A stretch of DNA of 64,000 nt from Bacteroidota bacterium (GTDB lineage: Bacteria > Bacteroidota > Bacteroidia > Chitinophagales > Chitinophagaceae), in the NCBI GenBank assembly GCA_023437225.1, contig JAEZGS010000013.1, positions 88,330 to 152,329 on the forward strand, read 5' to 3'. Position 1 is the stretch's first letter, and the number at the start of each line of letters is the position of its first letter. The notes below the pieces were generated by a model, which was not told where the DNA came from, made no database searches, and saw only the letters and a list, made by a program, of their open reading frames with translations. Of the stretch, positions 8,423-16,621 are shown piece by piece. A program made the position numbers and the translations under genes.

Positions 8423-9253
8423 ATGAAAACAATATTTGCAGTAAGCCAGAATGAGACACGCCAGTTCGACACGGAGCAATTGCGCGAACATTTTTTGATC
8501 ACTGAACTCATGCAGAACGATACTCTGCAATTGGTGTATACGCATTACGATCGGATGATAGTTGGAGGTGCCAAACCTGTTAACGAAGCGGTGCATTTGT
8601 CGAACCCTGCAGAACTGCGGGCAGAATATTTTTTGGAGCGAAGGGAACTCGGTATCATCAATGTTGGCATGCCCGGTTATGTAATCGCCGATGGCGAGCG
8701 ATATGAGATGAATAAACAGGATTGCCTTTATCTGGGTAAAGGAACGATGGAAGTCAGCTTTCACAGCAATGATGCGAATGGTCCTGCAGTATATTATTTG
8801 TTATCTGCGCCTGCACATCAAAAATATCCAAACGCACGATACACAAAGGAAAACGCAGCGCCAGTTCAATTGGGTTCTGGGGCAACTTCAAATCTGCGCA
8901 CGGTGTATAAGTACATTCATCTTGATGGCATCAGGAGTTGCCAGTTGGTGATGGGACTTACGGTATTGGAAGAAGGAAGTGTATGGAATTCCGTTCCGCC
9001 CCATACGCACACGCGGAGAATGGAAGTATACTTTTATTTTGACGTTGCACAGGATCAGCGCGTATTTCATTTTCTGGGTGAGCCACAGCAGACAAGACAT
9101 GTAGTGTTGCAAAATCACGATGCGGTTCTGTCTCCGCCATGGAGCACACATTTCGGGTGCGGTACAAGCAACTATGGATTTATCTGGGGCATGGCCGGGG
9201 AAAATCTTGTGTATTCTGATATGGACCCTGCACCGGTAGCTGAACTGAAATAA
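8423..9253 (+). CDS. kduI: 5-keto-4-deoxyuronate isomerase
   Basis: This cytoplasmic enzyme converts 5-dehydro-4-deoxy-D-glucuronate, the spontaneous product of unsaturated uronates released by pectate lyases, to 3-deoxy-D-glycero-2,5-hexodiulosonate. It is 276 residues long, with two cupin domains. The metal ligands known in the E. coli enzyme are all present at His194, His196, Glu201 and His243 (PPHTHTRRME and WSTHFGCG). The start follows the upstream stop after one base and the next gene follows after one base, so the three genes form one operon. The usual next enzyme, KduD, is not in this window. Confidence 0.96.
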   Translation: MKTIFAVSQNETRQFDTEQLREHFLITELMQNDTLQLVYTHYDRMIVGGAKPVNEAVHLSNPAELRAEYFLERRELGIINVGMPGYVIADGERYEMNKQDCLYLGKGTMEVSFHSNDANGPAVYYLLSAPAHQKYPNARYTKENAAPVQLGSGATSNLRTVYKYIHLDGIRSCQLVMGLTVLEEGSVWNSVPPHTHTRRMEVYFYFDVAQDQRVFHFLGEPQQTRHVVLQNHDAVLSPPWSTHFGCGTSNYGFIWGMAGENLVYSDMDPAPVAELK

Positions 9254-9254
9254 T

Positions 9255-10259
9255 ATGAGAAAGGTTTTTTGTTTTGGAGAGATATTACTGCGCATGAGTC
9301 CTGCTCTTGGTGGTGAATGGATTCGCAATGCACAGATGCCGGTTTATGTAGGCGGTGCGGAATTGAATGTTGCTACGGCATTGGCAAATTGGATTGTGCC
9401 CGTGAAGTATTGTTCGGCGATGCCGGCAAATTATTTAAGTGAAGAGATCGTTGATGAAATAAATCGAAGAAACATTGATGCTTCCGCAATGCAATATGGC
9501 GGCAGCAGGATCGGTACTTATTATCTACCGCACGGAGTTGATCTGAAAAATGCGGGTGTGATTTATGATCGTGCACACTCTTCATTCGCGGAACTCAGAC
9601 CCGGAACAATTGATTGGAAGGATCTGCTACGCGATTGTGGTTGGTTTCATTTCAGCGCTATAAGTCCGGCGTTATCGCAACAGTCGGCCGATTTATGTCT
9701 AGAAGCGCTGGAGGCCGCTTCGGGGATGGGTTTGACGATCTCTGTTGATCTCAATTACAGGTCGAAGCTTTGGAAATATGGAAGCGACCCGGTGGATGTC
9801 ATGCCTCAGCTAGTTGCGAAGTGTTCTGTGATCATGGGTAATATTTGGGCTGCTGAAAGTCTGTTGGGGATTCCGTCATCCATTCCATCGAGTGAAGGAA
9901 AAACCCGCGAAGAACTTATTGATGCAGCAAAGAAAAGTATGTTGCAATTGCATCATCGATATCCTAAGGCAACCACGTTTGCATACACTTTCAGATTAGA
10001 AAACGAATATTGGGGAGTTATTCAGCATGGTGCGGAGTTATCTGTTTCAAAAGAGTTTGCAATTACCAACGTTATCGATAAAGTAGGAAGTGGCGATTGC
10101 TTTATGGCTGGGATCATTTACGGCCTCAAAAATCAATTCAGTGTAGAGGAAACAATTAATTACGCCTGCTCCGCTGCTGTAGGCAAATTGCAGGAGGTGG
10201 GTGATGCAACTAATCAAACGGTTGACCAGGTGAAACAGCGCTACGTGCTTGTGTCCTGA
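9255..10259 (+). CDS. kdgK: 2-keto-3-deoxygluconate kinase (PfkB family)
   Basis: This 334-residue cytoplasmic ribokinase-type sugar kinase phosphorylates 2-keto-3-deoxygluconate to the 6-phosphate, the entry to aldolase cleavage in the Entner-Doudoroff route. The N-terminal motif FGEILLRMSP and the C-terminal PfkB signature with catalytic Asp near residue 280 (KVGSGDCFMAGI) are visible. Its place directly after kduI supports the KDG assignment over other PfkB sugars. The 3' end overlaps the convergent RNA-ligase-like gene by 19 bases. Confidence 0.93.
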   Translation: MRKVFCFGEILLRMSPALGGEWIRNAQMPVYVGGAELNVATALANWIVPVKYCSAMPANYLSEEIVDEINRRNIDASAMQYGGSRIGTYYLPHGVDLKNAGVIYDRAHSSFAELRPGTIDWKDLLRDCGWFHFSAISPALSQQSADLCLEALEAASGMGLTISVDLNYRSKLWKYGSDPVDVMPQLVAKCSVIMGNIWAAESLLGIPSSIPSSEGKTREELIDAAKKSMLQLHHRYPKATTFAYTFRLENEYWGVIQHGAELSVSKEFAITNVIDKVGSGDCFMAGIIYGLKNQFSVEETINYACSAAVGKLQEVGDATNQTVDQVKQRYVLVS

Positions 10260-10786
10260 AGTTTGATGGTATCAATCACTTTCCATCCTTCGCGTTCACT
10301 TCGTAAAATAGAAACATTGTCTGCAAGAAAGATTGCATTGTACTGTTGTGAATCGAAGTGCTTCTTTACGGCATGAAAATCCTTTCGTTCAAGATCCCGG
10401 TTTGCAATGGTGATATGTGGATGATACGGTCGCGTTTCTTTCTTAATCGGCAATGCCGCTTTAAGCATTGCATCTTCCACATCGATCTTCAATTGTTCAA
10501 GTTGTGTTGATTTTTTGACATCGAGATATATAACCCGCGGCGCGAAATAGTTATAGTTGGTGATTTCAATATCAAAGGCTGAGTGCTGAATGGACACCGA
10601 TGCCAGCGCCTCATGCATTTGCGCTTCATTCGATGCCGATGTATTAAAAGGCGGCACCAGTGTGATATGAGCTGGCGATCGCAGCGCAACCTTGCAGCCG
10701 TACTCGTTGAACATGTATTGTTTTTGTTTCAATGCTTGTTCATTCACAAACGGAGGTGCTACAATGGCGATAAAGTAGAGTGGCAT
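10241..10786 (-). CDS. 2'-5' RNA ligase / 2H phosphoesterase family protein
   Basis: This 181-residue cytoplasmic protein has the two HxT/S-type motifs that define 2H phosphoesterases: AHITLVPPF near residue 40 and HPHITIANRD near residue 128. Family members hydrolyse 2',3'-cyclic phosphates or join RNA ends, and the cellular substrate is usually unknown. The gene converges on kdgK and overlaps its end by 19 bases. Length is normal for the family. Confidence 0.88.
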   Translation of the reverse strand: MPLYFIAIVAPPFVNEQALKQKQYMFNEYGCKVALRSPAHITLVPPFNTSASNEAQMHEALASVSIQHSAFDIEITNYNYFAPRVIYLDVKKSTQLEQLKIDVEDAMLKAALPIKKETRPYHPHITIANRDLERKDFHAVKKHFDSQQYNAIFLADNVSILRSEREGWKVIDTIKLQDTST

Positions 10787-10829
10787 ATTTTAATCAATAT
10801 GAACAACAATATTCAATAATTTTCATACC

Positions 10830-11525
10830 ATGAAACCGTATGTTATCTGTCATATGCTTGGGTCCGTTGATGGACGCATCAAGCAAAATATCTGGGGACT
10901 GAGCGATCCCCACAAGTTCTTCGAAGAGCCGGCAGCAAAGATCAAAGTGGATGCATGGTTGGTTGGTCGCATTACGATGCAGGAATTCTCCAGCAAGAAG
11001 AAGCAGGTGTTTAAAGGTCGCGCCAACGTTCCAAAAGAAGACTTCGTTGCAGAGCAACCGGCTCGCAAATTTGCAGTCGTGATCGATCCTTCGGGCAAGT
11101 GCACATGGGATACAAACATGGTCTCGACCGAACACGTGATTGAAGTACTCACCGAGAAAGTGAGCGGAAAATACCTTGAACACCTTCGTTCAAAAAACGT
11201 ATCTTATGTATTCGGTGGAAAAGACAAGCTCGATCTTGCACTGGTGCTTGAAAAACTTAATAGGCTGTTTGGCATAAAGAAAGTAAGGATCGATGGCGGT
11301 GGACATGTGAACGGATCGTTCCTCCGGGCCGGACTGATCGATGAATTCAGCCTGGTGCTTGCACCGGTTGCCGACGGTACAATTGGTTCTCCGACTGTCT
11401 TCGAAGCCGAAGAAGGTTACGGTAAGAGACGCGCTACAATCTTTAAGTTGAAGTCGGTCAAGAAGATCTATAATGATTTCTTATGGATCCGTTACCTGGT
11501 TGACCGCGAGCGGAAGTCGCTGTAA
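10830..11525 (+). CDS. RibD C-terminal / dihydrofolate reductase-like protein
   Basis: This 231-residue cytoplasmic protein has the reductase fold shared by dihydrofolate reductase and the RibD C-terminal domain. Signs are the N-terminal MKPYVICHMLGSVDGRI, the central VFGGKDKLDLALVLEKL, and the strongly conserved VRIDGGGHVNGSFLRAGLIDEFSL near residue 155. It probably reduces a pterin- or pyrimidine-like substrate with NADPH. A true RibD would also carry a deaminase domain, which is absent, so a stand-alone reductase of unknown substrate is the safe call. pcm starts 34 bases downstream. Confidence 0.87.
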   Translation: MKPYVICHMLGSVDGRIKQNIWGLSDPHKFFEEPAAKIKVDAWLVGRITMQEFSSKKKQVFKGRANVPKEDFVAEQPARKFAVVIDPSGKCTWDTNMVSTEHVIEVLTEKVSGKYLEHLRSKNVSYVFGGKDKLDLALVLEKLNRLFGIKKVRIDGGGHVNGSFLRAGLIDEFSLVLAPVADGTIGSPTVFEAEEGYGKRRATIFKLKSVKKIYNDFLWIRYLVDRERKSL

Positions 11526-11559
11526 CATCTTCCTGGCAAAGCTTTTTCAAATCAAGTGC

Positions 11560-12210
11560 ATGGAGCGCGACAGTTCATATTATCACAAGCAGCGAAAAGA
11601 ACTGGTCCGGCAGATTCTCATGAAGGGCATCAACGATTCTCATGTGTTGGATGCCATTGCAAATGTGCCACGTCATCTCTTTATGGGCGAAGACCAACAG
11701 GACATTGCTTATGTCGATAAGGCTTATCCGATTGGTGAAGGACAAACCATATCGCAACCTTATACGGTTGCGTATCAATCTCAACTACTGAAAGTATCAC
11801 ACGGAATCAAAGTGCTTGAGATCGGCACCGGTAGCGGCTACCAGGCCGCGGTGCTCGCAACGATGGGAGCGGAGGTATTTACGATTGAACGGCAACGTGC
11901 TTTATATGCGCGCAACGAACATTTTGAGTTCCTGCGATCATTCAGCAACATTCATTTTTTTTATGGCGATGGATACGAAGGTTTACCGGATCATGCGCCG
12001 TTTGATAGAATATTGATTACCGCTGCGGCACCAAGTCCGCCGCCAAGATTACTGGATCAATTAGCCGACAATGGTATCATGGTTTTGCCGATGGGTGAGC
12101 GCGATAAAAAACAGATCATGGTGCGCATTACCAAACAACAAGAGGGGAAGTATTATGAGGAAACCTTCGACCAGTTTTCCTTCGTGCCGATGGTCAGAGG
12201 GACGCGTTAA
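11560..12210 (+). CDS. pcm: Protein-L-isoaspartate O-methyltransferase
   Basis: This 216-residue SAM-dependent enzyme methylates isoaspartyl residues in aged proteins as the first step of their repair. The substrate loop GQTISQPYTVAYQSQLL and the SAM site VLEIGTGSGYQAAVLA are clear. I chose the ATG at 11560. An in-frame upstream start at 11473 would overlap the previous gene by 53 bases and add unrelated sequence. The stop codon is immediately followed by the octamer array at 12211. Confidence 0.94.
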   Translation: MERDSSYYHKQRKELVRQILMKGINDSHVLDAIANVPRHLFMGEDQQDIAYVDKAYPIGEGQTISQPYTVAYQSQLLKVSHGIKVLEIGTGSGYQAAVLATMGAEVFTIERQRALYARNEHFEFLRSFSNIHFFYGDGYEGLPDHAPFDRILITAAAPSPPPRLLDQLADNGIMVLPMGERDKKQIMVRITKQQEGKYYEETFDQFSFVPMVRGTR

Positions 12211-12294
12211 TATGCTAATGTGCTAGTTTAAGAAATGTGCTAATGTGCTAGTGTAAGAAATGTGTTAGTATGCTAGTGTGCTAGTATGCTAGTG
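12211..12294 (+). repeat. Octamer tandem array (TGTGCTAG family) after pcm stop
   Basis: The array starts at the base after the pcm stop codon. It consists of about eight copies of an 8-base unit close to TGTGCTAG or TATGCTAA, interrupted twice by a 9-base TTTAAGAAA or TGTAAGAAA insert. Bases 12267-12285 form a perfect 19-base inverted repeat with 12771-12789, on the far side of the four-helix-bundle gene. Confidence 0.9.
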
Positions 12295-12405
12295 GCCACA
12301 AAAGTTTAGACCTTTTTTGCTGTGGTTAGTCGGTGGAAATACTGCGTCAAAGTTGTGAAAATGCTTATGCTGGGATGGAGATTGCCCCGATCTTCATCGA
12401 AAAAA

Positions 12406-12759
12406 TTGAAAGAAAACACCATTGTTGAAAAGTCAAAAGCTTTTTGTGTTCGGGCCTTCAAGTTTTGCCGTGTTCTCGAAAAAGAGAAATTGTTTGTGCT
12501 TGCAAATCAATTTGCAAGATCTGCTTCCTCAATCGGCGCAAATGTATGGGAGGCACAACATTGCGAGAGCCTCGCCGACTTCATTCATAAAATGAAAATC
12601 GCTTCGAAAGAGGCATCGGAAAGCGAATATTGGCTGCACATTGCCGAGGAAATGATTGGCGATAAGTTAGATAAGCGCCTTATCCAAGATCTTGTCGAAA
12701 TAATGAAGATGCTTTCAGCAATTATCAACACCAGCAAGCGAAAGCTACATCAGCATTAG
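12406..12759 (+). CDS. Four-helix bundle protein (S23 / 23S rRNA intervening-sequence family)
   Basis: This 117-residue protein matches the four-helix bundle family first seen in 23S rRNA intervening sequences. Signs are VEKSKAFCVRAFKFCRVLE, the conserved LANQFARSASSIGANVWEA, FIHKMKIASKEASESEYWL and the C-terminal helix. Relatives include the Avd accessory protein of diversity-generating retroelements; the function of the S23 group is unknown. Homologs typically begin at the position of TTG 12406 (LKENTIVEKS), so I place the start there. ATG at 12361 or 12367, or GTG at 12322, are alternatives with an unconserved extension. The stop TAG lies inside the following octamer array. No reverse transcriptase or rRNA lies nearby. 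Confidence 0.82.
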   Translation: MKENTIVEKSKAFCVRAFKFCRVLEKEKLFVLANQFARSASSIGANVWEAQHCESLADFIHKMKIASKEASESEYWLHIAEEMIGDKLDKRLIQDLVEIMKMLSAIINTSKRKLHQH

Positions 12760-12801
12760 CATACTAGCACACTAGCACACTAGCATACTCGCACACTAGC
12801 A
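12754..12801 (-). repeat. Octamer tandem array, inverted copy after four-helix gene
   Basis: About six 8-base units reading CACTAGCA or CATACTAG on the plus strand, the reverse complement of the family at 12211. The array contains the stop codon (12757-12759) of the four-helix-bundle gene. Its internal 12771-12789 pairs perfectly with 12267-12285. Confidence 0.9.
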
Positions 12802-12835
12802 AATTTTGCAGTAATTTACACGTACATCAAAATCA

Positions 12836-13144
12836 ATGAATATGAATTGTCCGAATTGTAATGAAACGCTGATGATGACTGAGCGACAGGGTGTTGAGAT
12901 TGACTATTGTCCGAAGTGCCGCGGTGTATGGCTGGACAAAGGAGAGCTCGACAAGATCATTGAAAAGTCGGCAAGCCTGGAGCAGCAGCAACCATCGGAT
13001 GACCGGCGTTATGAACAACCAAACAAACCGTATCCAACGCAGGGTTACGATCCTTATTATGATAAGGATCGATACAAGCACGATCCTTATTACAAACACA
13101 AAAAGAAAAAAGGATTCCTGGGTGATCTTTTTGATTTTGATTGA
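12836..13144 (+). CDS. TFIIB-type zinc ribbon protein
   Basis: This 102-residue protein has an N-terminal zf-TFIIB domain: CPNC near residue 5, CPKCRGVWLDKGELDKI near 28-44, so four cysteines bind zinc. The rest is a polar, Tyr-Asp-Lys-Pro-rich tail of about 50 residues ending KKKGFLGDLFDFD. The family occurs widely in bacteria and its role is unknown. ATG at 12842 is an alternative start. The upstream intergenic space holds the inverted octamer array. Confidence 0.88.
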   Translation: MNMNCPNCNETLMMTERQGVEIDYCPKCRGVWLDKGELDKIIEKSASLEQQQPSDDRRYEQPNKPYPTQGYDPYYDKDRYKHDPYYKHKKKKGFLGDLFDFD

Positions 13145-13176
13145 TATTTGGGGTTGTAAACCCTAAACCCTCTTAC

Positions 13177-13827
13177 ATGTTTATTGGACATTTTGCTTTC
13201 GGCTACGCCGCGAAAGGCGTCAACCGGCAATCATCACTTGGTACAAATTTCATCGCCGCACAATTTATAGACCTTCTATGGCCATTCCTTTTGCTCGCTG
13301 GTATAGAAAAGGTATCAATTGACCCAGGCAATACGGCATTCACTCCTTTAAGTTTTGATCACTACCCGTACTCGCACAGTCTTCTGTTTGTTGCATTATG
13401 GGCTGCTCTTTTTGGACTGCTTTATTATATTATAAAAAAAGATCGTCGTTCTGCATTGGTATTAGCAGTTCTTGTACTAACCCACTGGTTTCTCGATCTT
13501 CTTGTGCATCGTCCCGATCTTCCGCTGACTGTGGATGAAAACCTAAAGTTCGGTCTGGGCCTTTGGAATAACCGACTGGCAACAGTAATCCTCGAGATAA
13601 CTCTGTTTGTAATTGGAATTTATATATACATGCGCTCCACCACCGCAATAGATAAGATCGGACGCATTGGCCATTGGATATTGATTGCGTTATTCCTTGC
13701 AATTTACTTTATGAACCTCGCGGGAGATCCGCCACCAAATGCAGAGGCGATCGGATATGTGGGGATGGCCCAATGGCTATTCGTTGCCTTTGCATATTGG
13801 GTTGACAAACATAGAAAGGCCGTATAA
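13177..13827 (+). CDS. Integral membrane metal-dependent hydrolase-like protein
   Basis: This 216-residue protein has about six hydrophobic helices and scattered His/Asp residues inside them: the N-terminal GHFAFGYAAK, then DHYPYSHSLLF near residue 63 and THWFLDLLVHRPD near 103. These fit the LexA-binding inner-membrane hydrolase family (DUF457/YdjM-like). Enzyme activity is not proven for this group. The start at 13177 puts the first helix at the N-terminus; an upstream GTG/ATT extension would be unconserved. Confidence 0.72.
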   Translation: MFIGHFAFGYAAKGVNRQSSLGTNFIAAQFIDLLWPFLLLAGIEKVSIDPGNTAFTPLSFDHYPYSHSLLFVALWAALFGLLYYIIKKDRRSALVLAVLVLTHWFLDLLVHRPDLPLTVDENLKFGLGLWNNRLATVILEITLFVIGIYIYMRSTTAIDKIGRIGHWILIALFLAIYFMNLAGDPPPNAEAIGYVGMAQWLFVAFAYWVDKHRKAV

Positions 13828-13838
13828 CTCTGTAACTT

Positions 13839-14798
13839 CTACACTTGTTTTTCCTTTGCCGGGGCATTTTCAATGTTCCGGTTTTTTTTCGGCAAAACTT
13901 TCTTTACAATGATGATGATCTTTTCAATAACAAATCCGAGGATCAATCCTGCAATGGCCGATGCCAGTGCTTTTGCAAGCCACGCCAACATTGGAACTCC
14001 TGCGAGGGCATGTTCCAGGTCGTGCAACAACTGGTTGGTTACAGGTATGCCGTGAGCAATGATCTCTGCACCTACCCAAAGCATGGCCGCTGTTCCAATG
14101 ATCCCAAGGACGTTCAAAAACCTGGGCATAAATTTCACAATACCCCGACCAAATCTTCTTGTAACCGGATGAAATCTATCCTGCGCGAAATGCACACCAA
14201 TGTCGTCTGCTTTTACTATTAGTCCAACAAATCCATACACCGCAACAGTAATGAAAACTGCAACAGCCAGCATCACTGCTATCTGATTCACAATTGGTTC
14301 CTCCGTTACTGTGCTGTAAGTGATGGCCATAATTTCCGCCGATAAGATAACGTCGGTTCGAACAGCACTTGTAACACGTTGCTTTTCGAGTTGTTCGGGT
14401 GTGATGACTTCAACCACTTCACTTTCCACATGCTTTTCATGTCGTACAAACATGGAATGCACTTTCTCATAACCCTCAAAACACAGGTAAGCACCTCCCA
14501 TCATGAGTATGGGCGTGATTGCCCACGGTGCAAAATACCCCAACAGTAAGGCCGCCGGACTTAAAATAAGAAGCTTATTTATGAGCGATTTCTTTGCTAT
14601 ACGGTAGATGATAGATAGCTCTCGTGAAGGATCCAGCCCTACAACATATTTAGGAGTAACTGCAGTATCATCTATTACAATACCTGAAACCTTTCCCGTG
14701 GTTTTTGCAACCTGTGTTGGTACATCGTCAAGACTCGCAGCACTTGCTTTCACCAAAGCCGATATATCATCTAACAACGCAAATAATCCTGAAGCCAT
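13839..14798 (-). CDS. DUF808 (YedI-like) inner-membrane protein
   Basis: This 319-residue protein matches the DUF808 family throughout. The N-terminus MASGLFALLDDISALVKASAASLDDV and the following TTGKVSGIVIDDTAVTPKYV are diagnostic, and about six membrane helices follow. E. coli YedI is the named relative; its function is unknown. It lies seven bases downstream of the histidine kinase gene on the same strand, so they are probably co-transcribed. The C-terminus is basic and ends with a short polar tail. Confidence 0.92.
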   Translation of the reverse strand: MASGLFALLDDISALVKASAASLDDVPTQVAKTTGKVSGIVIDDTAVTPKYVVGLDPSRELSIIYRIAKKSLINKLLILSPAALLLGYFAPWAITPILMMGGAYLCFEGYEKVHSMFVRHEKHVESEVVEVITPEQLEKQRVTSAVRTDVILSAEIMAITYSTVTEEPIVNQIAVMLAVAVFITVAVYGFVGLIVKADDIGVHFAQDRFHPVTRRFGRGIVKFMPRFLNVLGIIGTAAMLWVGAEIIAHGIPVTNQLLHDLEHALAGVPMLAWLAKALASAIAGLILGFVIEKIIIIVKKVLPKKNRNIENAPAKEKQV

Positions 14799-14805
14799 AA
14801 TTTAT

Positions 14806-16464
14806 TTATTCAACCGGCAAATATATCTCAAATCGTGCACCTTGGTCTAGCTTACCGTACGCACGAATAAATCCATTGTGATTCTCAATAACTCTTTTAG
14901 CAATTGCCAGGCCTACACCTGTGCCGCTGTATCTTGACTTTCCATGCAGTCGCGTGAACATGTGAAATATCTTGTCGGCATATTCCTGTTCGAAGCCAAT
15001 GCCATTGTCGCATACTTCGATTACATGATATTGGATGCCATTTTCTGCACGTAGCGTTCCACTTACCTCGATAACAGGTGCAATGCCTTCTTTGCTATAT
15101 TTAAGCGCGTTGCCGATAAGGTTTTGCAATAGCTGCTGTAATTGTCGCTTGTAACCCCGCACCACTGGAAGATCTTTTGTTCGAATGATCGCGTTTTTCT
15201 GCTGAATATCCAGCTCAAGTTCTTCCATCACCATGCGAATTTTTTTCTCAATGTCAACATCCTCTTTTTCAAGAGGCCGTTCACTTACATGTGAATATAC
15301 CAACAAGTCATCCACAAGCAATCCCATACGATTGGTTGCGCGTTCGATCTTTTCAAATGTCTCTAATTGTTGATCCATGAGGTGCTCGCTTAATTGATTT
15401 TTCAGCATGTTTACGAACACATGGATTTTGCGGATGGGCTCCTTGAGATCGTGAGATGCCGCGTGTGCAAACTCTTCAAGGTTTTGATTGGATCGAGTTA
15501 GTTCTTCGATCTTTCGCATCAATTCGATCTGCAATTGTTTCAATCGGGTGAAATCGGTAAAGTGAATCAAAACCTGGTTGCCAAATTTCGTTGTGCTCAT
15601 CATGTTGTATATGTCCAATCCATCCACATCATAGTGGATCTCGAAAGAGTGGGGCATTCCGGTCTTATACGTATCTACAGCGAATTCAAAACTTGATGTG
15701 TGAAAGTACCCGGGAAATAATTCTCCCACGCGCTTTCCCACTAATGCATCGGGATTTTTGTTGGCATAGGCCGAATAAGCCTGGTTTGTAATAACGTAAA
15801 CAAAGTCGATGATGTGGTCGTTTTCGAAAACAGGTTCGATGACTTGCAACGGTTCTTTGAATATATCTATGACTGTTTGCAGGTATTTGTTTGATCGCTG
15901 CAATTCATTCTTTGCTTCTTCCAGTTCAACAGTTCTTTCCGAAACGATCTGCTCTATATTTTTCTTTGCATGAACGCGTTCGGTGGTTTCCATACAGGTG
16001 ACAAGTACTCCGCAGATGGTTGCGTCGTCTCCGTAAGCAGGACTGTAACTGAAAGTCCAGTACACTTCTTCAATTTCTCCATTGCGAAAGATGGGAATGC
16101 GCTGATCTTCCCGCCATGTGGCGCGTCCATGATCGATCGCATCCCTGATCATTGGATGGATGACGTCCCATATTTCTGACCAGACTTCTTTTGCTGGTTT
16201 CCCAATGGCAGGATGTTTTCCTGCGACACCAAGGCTGGGTCGATATGCATCATTATAGAAACAGGTAAGCTCATCACCCCAAAAAAGAAACATGGGAAAT
16301 GATGAGTGCAGCATATTTCCAAGTGTTATGATCAGGCTTTGAGGCCACCGCTTTATAGGCCCCAGGCGGGAAGAAGACCAATCGTGCTGCAATATGTGTT
16401 CACTCATTTCGCCACCGCCTTCCAGGAAGCGATATGATACCGGTTTGATGAAATTGCTTTTCAA
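14806..16464 (-). CDS. PAS-domain sensor histidine kinase
   Basis: This 552-residue protein has no evident membrane helix, so it is probably a cytoplasmic sensor. In order: an N-terminal PAS domain (about 25-165, including RFLEGGGEMSEHILQHDWS), a coiled coil (165-200), a second PAS domain (200-310), a HisKA dimerisation domain with phospho-acceptor His338 (AASHDLKEPI), and an HATPase domain with N box (NLIGNALKYS) and G boxes (DNGIGF, GTGVGLAIAKR). The signal is unknown and no response regulator lies next to it. A TACCTTTG box lies just upstream on the same strand. Confidence 0.93.
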   Translation of the reverse strand: MKSNFIKPVSYRFLEGGGEMSEHILQHDWSSSRLGPIKRWPQSLIITLGNMLHSSFPMFLFWGDELTCFYNDAYRPSLGVAGKHPAIGKPAKEVWSEIWDVIHPMIRDAIDHGRATWREDQRIPIFRNGEIEEVYWTFSYSPAYGDDATICGVLVTCMETTERVHAKKNIEQIVSERTVELEEAKNELQRSNKYLQTVIDIFKEPLQVIEPVFENDHIIDFVYVITNQAYSAYANKNPDALVGKRVGELFPGYFHTSSFEFAVDTYKTGMPHSFEIHYDVDGLDIYNMMSTTKFGNQVLIHFTDFTRLKQLQIELMRKIEELTRSNQNLEEFAHAASHDLKEPIRKIHVFVNMLKNQLSEHLMDQQLETFEKIERATNRMGLLVDDLLVYSHVSERPLEKEDVDIEKKIRMVMEELELDIQQKNAIIRTKDLPVVRGYKRQLQQLLQNLIGNALKYSKEGIAPVIEVSGTLRAENGIQYHVIEVCDNGIGFEQEYADKIFHMFTRLHGKSRYSGTGVGLAIAKRVIENHNGFIRAYGKLDQGARFEIYLPVE

Positions 16465-16480
16465 TTTTAGAAGGTTGCTA

Positions 16481-16488
16481 CAAAGGTA
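16481..16488 (-). promoter_or_regulatory. Bacteroidota -7 box before histidine kinase gene
   Basis: On the minus strand this reads TACCTTTG, matching the TAnnTTTG -7 element. It lies 16 bases upstream of the kinase start, which would leave a very short leader. I see no clear TTG at the usual distance, so confidence is limited. Confidence 0.4.
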
Positions 16489-16621
16489 TAATTATAGGCA
16501 CTTTATCCCATATGAAGTAACCTGGTTAAGAAATTTTGGCGGATGTTACTATCTTCAGACATGGAAATAAGTTTATATCTATGTCTGTTTATTTAAAAGG
16601 GAGCGGGGTTGCGAGTAGCAT

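Noticed and set aside
12406..12759. Diversity-generating retroelement (Avd-like gene)
   Set aside because: No reverse transcriptase, template repeat or variable repeat is present within the window.
12211..12801. CRISPR array
   Set aside because: The repeat unit is only 8 bases, there are no unique spacers, and no cas gene is nearby.
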